Shown one piece after another: positions 42,101 to 47,615 of a DNA stretch of 47,615 bases. The notes under the pieces were generated by a model, which worked only from the letters and a program-made list of their open reading frames with translations, searched no databases and was not told the origin of the DNA. The position numbers and the translations under genes were made by a program. The stretch's first letter is position 1, and every line of letters begins with the position of its first letter. Source of the DNA: an uncultured Muribaculaceae bacterium (GTDB lineage: Bacteria; Bacteroidota; Bacteroidia; Bacteroidales; Muribaculaceae); NCBI GenBank assembly GCA_947174275.1, contig CAMWIJ010000017.1, forward strand, positions 1-47,615. Reading direction: 5' to 3'.

Positions 42101-42856
42101 ATGCTCAGCGACGAAAAAATCTACGGTCTCATCGGATATCCTCTGACCCATTCATTCTCACAGAATTATTTTAATCAGAAATTTGAGGCGGAGGGAATAA
42201 ATGCCCGTTATCTCAACTTCGAACTTCCCGACATCGGCGACCTTATGGAGGTGATAAGCGAATATCCGACGCTTGCCGGACTTAACGTCACCATCCCTTA
42301 CAAGGAGCAGGTGCTCCCTTATCTCGACGAGATGGATGCCGACGCTGCAAAAATCGGTGCTGTCAATGTGATAAAATTCATACGCGCCAAAAACGGCGAC
42401 CTTAAGTTCAAGGGCTATAATTCCGACATCATCGGATTTTCCGATTCGATAGCGCCGTTGCTCAACGAGAGACGTGTCAAAGCTCTTGTGCTCGGCACCG
42501 GCGGTGCCTCCAAAGCAGTGGTGCGCGGACTCGAAAACCTCGGGGTGAAGCCTACGCTTGTGTCACGCACTCCCCGCGAAGGTGTCATCACCTACGATGA
42601 CCTGACGCCGGAAATCATGGCCGATAATCTTATTATAGTCAACACCACTCCGCTCGGCATGTATCCGCATGTCGACGAGTGTCCCGACATCCCATACGAC
42701 TGCCTTACCACGGAGCATCTCTGCTATGACCTGCTGTATAATCCTGACGTCACGATGTTCATGCGCAAGGCGGCCGAGCATGGCGCTGAAACCAAAAACG
42801 GACTTGAGATGCTTCTGCTTCAGGCTTTTGCGGCGTGGAATATATGGAATGAATAA
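42101..42856 (+). CDS. aroE: Shikimate dehydrogenase
   Basis: AroE reduces 3-dehydroshikimate to shikimate with NADPH in aromatic amino-acid synthesis. From the ATG at 42101 the protein has 251 residues, a normal short Bacteroidetes form. Motifs are YGLIGYPLTHSFSQNYF (substrate loop), GLNVTIPYKEQVLPYLDE with the catalytic Lys, AVNVI, the Asn-Ser-Asp set in GYNSDIIGF, and the NADP loop LGTGGASKAV. The upstream ATG at 42083 would lie only a few bases from the predicted transcript start, so the later one is preferred. Confidence 0.94.
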   Translation: MLSDEKIYGLIGYPLTHSFSQNYFNQKFEAEGINARYLNFELPDIGDLMEVISEYPTLAGLNVTIPYKEQVLPYLDEMDADAAKIGAVNVIKFIRAKNGDLKFKGYNSDIIGFSDSIAPLLNERRVKALVLGTGGASKAVVRGLENLGVKPTLVSRTPREGVITYDDLTPEIMADNLIIVNTTPLGMYPHVDECPDIPYDCLTTEHLCYDLLYNPDVTMFMRKAAEHGAETKNGLEMLLLQAFAAWNIWNE

Positions 42857-42898
42857 TCACGTTAAAAAGACATATCCCAAAGTTTCAACTTTAAATTT

Positions 42899-43885
42899 AT
42901 GAGTAACGGTATCATGGAGGCAGCGCTCCCGTCGATGAGGGAAGCGCTTGCCAAATGGGTCTATGCGGCTATTGTAGTGCTGCTGCTGTTCCCCTTCGAC
43001 CTCTTCGGACTGCCGGCTGCCACAGCTCCCGTGGCTTTGTTCGTCGGTCTGATTTTCGCATTTGTCTTTCCGATGCCTTTCCCGAAATTCAACAAGAAAG
43101 GCTCGAAATATCTGTTGCAGGCTTCTGTAGTGGGGCTCGGTTTCGGCATGAGTGTCACTGAGGCGCTCAAATCGGGCGGCCAGGGCATGATGTTCACCAT
43201 AGTGTCGGTGATAGGCGTCATGGCCTTCGGCGTGCTTATCGGTTATTGGCTGCATCTCAACCGCAAGACGAGTTACCTTATCTCGGCCGGCACGGCGATA
43301 TGCGGTGGCAGCGCAATCGCGGCTGTCGGACCGGTGCTCCGTGCCAATGACGAGGAGATGGCTGTGTCGCTCGGTGTCATTTTCATACTCAATGCGATAG
43401 CTTTGTTCATATTCCCGCCGATGGGACATTATTTCGGCATGACCGACCAGCAGTTCGGCACATGGGCAGCGATAGCCATTCACGACACATCGTCGGTGGT
43501 GGGAGCGGGCGATGCGTTCAGTCAGCAGGCCTGCGAGATTGCCACAGTGATAAAATGCACGCGAGCCTTGTGGATCATTCCTTTGGCGTTTGTCACGATG
43601 TTTCTTTTCCGCGACAAGAATTCCGCAAAGGTATCCATCCCTTGGTTCATACTGCTGTTTGTGCTGGCGATGATTGTCAATACATATCTCGGACTGCCTT
43701 CCGAACTGACCGGCGGCATCGTCTATGTAGCTAAAAAACTGCTTGTGGTGACGCTGTTTTTCATCGGGGCAAGCCTGTCGCTCTCCACTGTCAGAAGGGT
43801 GGGAGTGCGCCCGCTGCTGCTTGCAGTGCTCCTGTGGGCCATTATCGGGGCGGTCAGCTTCGTTGTCGTGAAGATGACGGTATAA
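42899..43885 (+). CDS. YeiH-family putative sulfate exporter (UPF0324)
   Basis: This is a 328-residue inner-membrane protein with about ten helices, of the YeiH/UPF0324 family, whose members are annotated as putative sulfate exporters. Characteristic pieces are QASVVGLGFGMSVTEAL, SAGTAICGGSAIAAVGPVL and IAIHDTSSVVGAGDAF, then TVIKCTRALWIIPLA. The substrate is unproven for this protein. It begins 42 bp after aroE and ends 9 bp before comEC, probably in one transcript. Confidence 0.88.
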   Translation: MSNGIMEAALPSMREALAKWVYAAIVVLLLFPFDLFGLPAATAPVALFVGLIFAFVFPMPFPKFNKKGSKYLLQASVVGLGFGMSVTEALKSGGQGMMFTIVSVIGVMAFGVLIGYWLHLNRKTSYLISAGTAICGGSAIAAVGPVLRANDEEMAVSLGVIFILNAIALFIFPPMGHYFGMTDQQFGTWAAIAIHDTSSVVGAGDAFSQQACEIATVIKCTRALWIIPLAFVTMFLFRDKNSAKVSIPWFILLFVLAMIVNTYLGLPSELTGGIVYVAKKLLVVTLFFIGASLSLSTVRRVGVRPLLLAVLLWAIIGAVSFVVVKMTV

Positions 43886-43894
43886 CCGACCGCC

Positions 43895-45916
43895 ATGCGT
43901 CTGACACGTCCGCCATTGTCTTACATCCCCCTGCTGCCGGTGCTTTCGGGCATCGTGGCAGGGGTTTTGTGTGCACGTTTTCTTCCCGTCAGCCTGTGGC
44001 TTATGGCGGGTGTAGCTGTGGCTTCGGCTTTGGTCGGAGTGCTGCTCAGGCGGTCGGTTCTCGTTGAAATCCTGTTGTCGGCGGCGCTCGGCGTGGCAGC
44101 TGTAGCGATATCCGTGCCTGTGCGTCTCGACGAGGCTCCGGGGCGGGATACAGTGCTCGGTGGTGTCGTTACAGATGTTGTGCAATTGCCGGAACGTCAG
44201 AGGGTAACGGTCGATGTCGGCTTTGCCTGCGTCGGTGCTTGCAGGGTGCAGCTCACCTATCCGTCATTTGACCTGGTGCTGACCGCGGGCGATATAATAT
44301 CATTTTCCGGCACATACTCCCTGCCGCGGCGCGACACCGATCTCCCGCTTGAGGATGATCTGTCGGAATATTATTACAATCAGGGCGTGTCGTTGCTGTG
44401 CTATGCGCCCAAGGGACGCCTTGAGGTGAAGGGGAGGAGCGGCAATCTGTTGCTTGCGATGAAGCGGTGGCGCTCACGTGTGGCCGACGCGCTGATGTCG
44501 TCGGCTCTCGACGAGCGCACGGCCATATTTGTCGCCGCGGTACTGACCGGCGACAGCAGCGCCGTCACCGATGAGTGTCGCCGGAAATATGCCGCTGCGG
44601 GTGTGGCGCACATCCTTGCGCTTAGCGGCGCGCATGTGGCGGTCATAGCGGCAACGGTGTCATTGCTGCTGTTTCCTCTTGTTATGGCCGGCCACCGCAG
44701 GGCGCGGTGGTGGCTGACGATTGCCGTGCTGTGGGGCTATGCGCTGTTCACCGGCATGTCGCCCTCGGTGTGCCGTGCGGTCATCATGGCTACCGCCGTG
44801 TTGCTGTCGCTTGTTCTCGACCGTCCTCGATCGTCGCTCAACGCTCTGTGTCTGGCGGCTGCAGTCATTCTGGTGTTCTCTCCTATGTCGCTCATGCAGG
44901 CCGGATTTCAGCTGTCGTTTGCAGCCACACTGTCAATAATATTGCTGACGCCGCGGCTTGCTCCGGCATCGTTACACAGAGTGCGCGGCTACAGGGTGTG
45001 GGTTGCCGCCGCAGCCACTCTCGCCGCCACTGCGGGCACTTTTCCGCTTATGGCGCTCCATTTTCACAGCGTGCCGGTCTATTTCTTTATCGCCAATATG
45101 GCAGCTGTGGCGGTGATGCCTGTCATGATAGCCGGCGGACTGATTTTCTCATGTTTACTACTTGTTGCCGGAGTGGAGCCGACATGGCTTGTTGCAATGC
45201 TCGACGGTGTGTATTCGCTGTTTGACACTGTGGCTGCTGCCGTGGCGCATCTGCCGGGCTCTACTGTCGACAATATCTATATCGATGCGTGGCTTGTGCT
45301 TCCGATGTATCTTGCATTGGCGTTTCTCGCTGCGTATCTTTATCTGCGGCATAGGAGCTATGCGGTGCTTGCCGTAGCCACGCTGCTCTTTACCGTTGGC
45401 GTTGCTTCTGCTACTGAGGAGCGGCATGCCGACGGCGAGGCGTATATGCTCCGCTCGACAGATGCGACATCAATAGCTTTTCACAATGGTGACACTCTGC
45501 GTGTGCTGACAACATCGCCACGCCATAATCATCGCTTCGACTCTGTGAAGTGGTGCGAGCGCTACCGCGACTATATCGCCACGCGCGGCATCCGTTTTGT
45601 CGACATACAACCGCTTGACAGCCAATCGCTGACAGCTGGCGGCACACTGCGCTTCGGGCGCAGGGTCATGCTCGTGGCGCATGCGGTCGATGACGATTCC
45701 GCAGGCTCACGTAACGCAATGACAAGAACTGACTACTGCCTGGTGACTGCGAAATGGTATGGCGATCCGGTCGAATTGGCACGACGATGCAGCTCCGACA
45801 CTGTGGTGTTGTCGACAGAGATAAATTCAAGGCGTCGCAAACGCTATAAGATGGAGCTGGAGGCAGCCGGAGTGCCTGTAATCGACCTGGGCATTCGTCA
45901 GCTGAACTCTCTCTGA
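43895..45916 (+). CDS. comEC: ComEC/Rec2-family membrane protein without a metallo-beta-lactamase motif
   Basis: This 673-residue protein is related to the inner-membrane channel that takes up single-stranded DNA in natural transformation. N-terminal helices and a periplasmic OB-like domain (about 1-200) precede the competence domain (about 205-480), recognised by HILALSGAHVAVIAA (the conserved SG.H motif) and MQAGFQLSFAATLSI. The C-terminal segment (about 505-673) has no HxHxDH sequence, so the nuclease-like metallo-beta-lactamase site seen in many ComEC proteins is missing or replaced. The gene ends only 5 bp from the end of the convergent murA gene. Confidence 0.85.
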   Translation: MRLTRPPLSYIPLLPVLSGIVAGVLCARFLPVSLWLMAGVAVASALVGVLLRRSVLVEILLSAALGVAAVAISVPVRLDEAPGRDTVLGGVVTDVVQLPERQRVTVDVGFACVGACRVQLTYPSFDLVLTAGDIISFSGTYSLPRRDTDLPLEDDLSEYYYNQGVSLLCYAPKGRLEVKGRSGNLLLAMKRWRSRVADALMSSALDERTAIFVAAVLTGDSSAVTDECRRKYAAAGVAHILALSGAHVAVIAATVSLLLFPLVMAGHRRARWWLTIAVLWGYALFTGMSPSVCRAVIMATAVLLSLVLDRPRSSLNALCLAAAVILVFSPMSLMQAGFQLSFAATLSIILLTPRLAPASLHRVRGYRVWVAAAATLAATAGTFPLMALHFHSVPVYFFIANMAAVAVMPVMIAGGLIFSCLLLVAGVEPTWLVAMLDGVYSLFDTVAAAVAHLPGSTVDNIYIDAWLVLPMYLALAFLAAYLYLRHRSYAVLAVATLLFTVGVASATEERHADGEAYMLRSTDATSIAFHNGDTLRVLTTSPRHNHRFDSVKWCERYRDYIATRGIRFVDIQPLDSQSLTAGGTLRFGRRVMLVAHAVDDDSAGSRNAMTRTDYCLVTAKWYGDPVELARRCSSDTVVLSTEINSRRRKRYKMELEAAGVPVIDLGIRQLNSL

Positions 45917-45921
45917 CATGT

Positions 45922-47232
45922 CTACTGACGAGCGATTGATGCGCCGAGAGCATTGAGGCGCAGGTCGATATCCTCATATCCGCGCTGTATCTGCTCAATG
46001 TTTCCTATCACCGATGTGCCTTTGGCCGAGAGTGCGGCTATCAAAAGGGCGATGCCGGCGCGTATGTCGGGCGACGACATGCGGTGTGCGCGCAGCGGAT
46101 AGCGGTGGTCGAGGCCTATCACCACGGCGCGGTGGGGGTCGCAGAGTATAATCTGTGCACCCATGTCGATCAGACGGTCGACGAAAAACAGTCGGCTCTC
46201 AAACATTTTCTGGTGTATCAGCACGCTTCCCTTGCATTGTGTGGCGGCCACGAGGATTACGCTGAGAAGGTCGGGCGTAAGTCCGGGCCAAGGAGCGTCG
46301 GCTATGGTCGGTATCGAGCCGTCAAGACCGGTTTCGATCTCATAGACATCCTGCTCGGGTATGAAAAGGTCGTCGCCCTGCTGCTGCACGTCGATGCCCA
46401 GACGGCGGAAACTCTGCGGTATGATGCCGAGATTGTCGATTGAGACGTTGCGTATGGTGATTGATGATTGCGTCATTGCAGTCAGTCCGATAAACGAGCC
46501 GACTTCAATCATGTCGGGAAGTATGCGGTGGCGAGTGCCGCGTATGCCGGATGTGCCGGTGACGGTCACGAGATTTGAGCCGATGCCGCGTATCTCCACA
46601 CCCATTGCTGTGAGCATGCGGCACAGTTGTTGCAGATAAGGCTCGCAGGCGGCGTTATAGATTGTGGTCTCGCCATTGGCCAGAGTGGCAGCCATGATGA
46701 TGTTGGCGGTGCCGGTGACCGATGCCTCGTCAAGCAGCATGTACGACCCTTTGAGTCCTCCCGCGGGAGCTTCAAGGCGGAATGATGCCATTTCAGGGTC
46801 ATATTCGGCGGTGGCGCCGAGCGCCATCAGTCCCTGTATGTGGGTGTCGACCTTGCGACGTCCGATCTGGTCGCCCCCCGGTTTCGGGAAGTAGGCGCGG
46901 CCGAGTCGTGCCAGCAGCGGACCGATAAGAAGCACTGAGCCACGGAGTTTCGATGAGCGCTGTATGAAATCAAGGGAGTTTACATAGTCGGCGTCGATGT
47001 TTTCGGCGCGGAATGAATAGCAGTGTTTTGAGTTGCGGGTCACGTCGACTCCCATCGCTTCAAGGAGTCCGATCAGGTTGCGCACATCGATGATGTCGGG
47101 AATGTTTTCTATCGTCACTTCATCGGTGGTGAGCAGACAGGCACTGATTACCTGAAGGGCTTCATTTTTGGCGCCCTGGGGTTCGATTGTTCCGGAGAGT
47201 TTTCGCCCTCCCTCGATTATAAATGAACTCAT
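45922..47232 (-). CDS. murA: UDP-N-acetylglucosamine 1-carboxyvinyltransferase
   Basis: MurA transfers enolpyruvate from PEP to UDP-GlcNAc, the first committed step of peptidoglycan synthesis. From ATG 47232 the protein has 436 residues. Conserved features are the PEP-site Lys22-Asn23 in PQGAKNEAL, RGSVLLIGPLLARLG, the active-site loop PKPGGDQIGRRKVDTH, and the C-terminal DIRAGIALLIAALSAKG. In E. coli the loop has Cys115, the target of fosfomycin; here the position is Asp121. Such Asp variants are active and fosfomycin-insensitive in other bacteria. The ATG at 47232 gives the family start MSSFIIEGG. The promoter is at 47391-47422. Confidence 0.95.
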   Translation of the reverse strand: MSSFIIEGGRKLSGTIEPQGAKNEALQVISACLLTTDEVTIENIPDIIDVRNLIGLLEAMGVDVTRNSKHCYSFRAENIDADYVNSLDFIQRSSKLRGSVLLIGPLLARLGRAYFPKPGGDQIGRRKVDTHIQGLMALGATAEYDPEMASFRLEAPAGGLKGSYMLLDEASVTGTANIIMAATLANGETTIYNAACEPYLQQLCRMLTAMGVEIRGIGSNLVTVTGTSGIRGTRHRILPDMIEVGSFIGLTAMTQSSITIRNVSIDNLGIIPQSFRRLGIDVQQQGDDLFIPEQDVYEIETGLDGSIPTIADAPWPGLTPDLLSVILVAATQCKGSVLIHQKMFESRLFFVDRLIDMGAQIILCDPHRAVVIGLDHRYPLRAHRMSSPDIRAGIALLIAALSAKGTSVIGNIEQIQRGYEDIDLRLNALGASIARQ

Positions 47233-47390
47233 ATCGGTTGAAACGTTAGTAGGGGAGTAATCTGTTGTCAAAGTAAATCCGGGCAGACAGCGCGCCGATG
47301 CAACTGAAATTGAATGCGGCCGTTTCCATCCGGTATTTGAAATTTAAAGGCGGAAATGCCCTGAAATGTTCATTCCCGTCAATCATTTTT

Positions 47391-47422
47391 CAAATTTACA
47401 AAATAAAAACAATATTACCAAT
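47391..47422 (-). promoter_or_regulatory. murA promoter
   Basis: On the minus strand ATTG (47422-47419) precedes TAAATTTG (47398-47391) with a 20-bp spacer, close to the Bacteroidetes consensus. Confidence 0.55.
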
Positions 47423-47510
47423 AAATGACTCAAGCTGAAATCGCAGTACATGGCAATATAATAATTCCCGGCTTTGTCTTGAGGGTATAGCAGCTCTTCA
47501 TATTGTAAGG

Positions 47511-47577
47511 GCACAAGGCTCGTGCGCCCGAATATTGTGCCTGATAATCAAGGTATTGGTGGACGCACGAGCCGTGC
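47511..47577. repeat. Hairpin-spacer-hairpin intergenic repeat, copy 2
   Basis: The left arm (47511-47529, GCACAAGGCTCGTGCGCCC) and right arm (47561-47577, GGACGCACGAGCCGTGC) correspond to those of copy 1, with the shared spacer core GCCTGATAATCA and GGTGGACGC-type end. The right arm is identical to copy 1 over 17 bp; the left arm has diverged, so pairing between arms is weaker. It is about 280 bp upstream of the murA ATG. Confidence 0.75.
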
Positions 47578-47615
47578 ACTGCTGTCCACGGAAAATTTTA
47601 ACAATTCTGTTTACA

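Larger units (their letters stand above)
47233..47615. other. murA upstream region
   Basis: These 383 bp hold the murA leader (about 150 nt), its promoter (47391-47422) and repeat copy 2 (47511-47577). An AT-rich end follows, cut by the window edge. No gene is visible. Confidence 0.5.

Noticed and set aside
42857-44185. A 442-codon open frame on the minus strand across yeiH and the start of comEC
   Set aside because: It is antisense to two well-supported genes, its composition (His/Arg/Gln-rich) is that of a shadow frame, and it has no recognisable domain or promoter.
1-47615. CRISPR arrays, tRNA or rRNA genes, integrases, toxin-antitoxin pairs
   Set aside because: No evenly spaced direct repeats, no cloverleaf with the T-loop consensus and no such protein families were seen on reading the window. 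A dedicated tRNA/CRISPR scan was not possible.

Overview
The window looks like a chromosomal segment of a Bacteroidales bacterium, most likely a gut Muribaculaceae-type species (inference). The grounds are moderately GC-rich coding DNA, Bacteroidetes promoters (TTTG, about 19 bp, then TANNTTTG), no Shine-Dalgarno signals, and family content typical of the phylum: DUF4492-cydA-cydB, a ftsX-DUF3098-uppP-truB-queA cluster, a fused BioG-BioC, SP-TPR-TM-HTH regulators and an OmpA-type major outer membrane protein. No rRNA, tRNA, CRISPR array, integrase or intact insertion sequence was seen.

Layout. 0.2-5.4 kb (minus): transketolase, a FucP/GluP-like sugar MFS transporter, the PLP-homeostasis protein YggS and DUF4494. 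5.6-8.9 kb (plus): DUF4492, cydA and cydB, the cytochrome bd oxidase. A 161-bp imperfect palindrome lies between cydA and cydB. 9.0-13.4 kb (minus): a visibly AT-rich island with a carboxypeptidase-regulatory-domain protein, a frameshifted lipoprotein, a small secreted protein and a TPR membrane regulator. 13.5-18.6 kb (minus): a tightly packed operon reading ftsX, DUF3098, uppP, truB, queA, a DUF2148 protein and yigZ (division, lipid carrier recycling, tRNA modification).

19.2-24.2 kb (plus): OmpA-family porin, bile-acid:sodium-symporter-like transporter, Crp/Fnr regulator, sugar O-acetyltransferase with a long structured leader, and a small beta-barrel protein. 24.2-29.8 kb (minus): a three-gene RND efflux pump (adaptor, pump, TolC). 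30.1-33.4 kb (plus): ammonium transporter and a second TPR-HTH membrane regulator. 33.5-35.2 kb (minus): ECF sigma factor, membrane anti-sigma-like protein and DUF4252 lipoprotein. 35.6-37.6 kb (plus): gmd-fcl, making GDP-L-fucose. 37.8 kb: SIMPL protein. 38.7-45.9 kb (plus): ROK sugar kinase, fused BioG-BioC with bioD (biotin), aroE, a YeiH-type exporter and comEC. 45.9-47.2 kb (minus): murA.

Most genes are housekeeping. The most interesting material is between genes. Two palindromic elements of about 162 bp (between cydA and cydB, and upstream of gmd) have diverged arms, yet share a conserved asymmetric core around a central hairpin whose stem shows compensatory changes. A hairpin-spacer-hairpin repeat occurs near both ends of the window. 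Other notable features are a pair of overlapping hairpins downstream of fcl, several promoter-associated dyads, a broken lipoprotein gene, and a MurA with Asp in place of the fosfomycin-target Cys.
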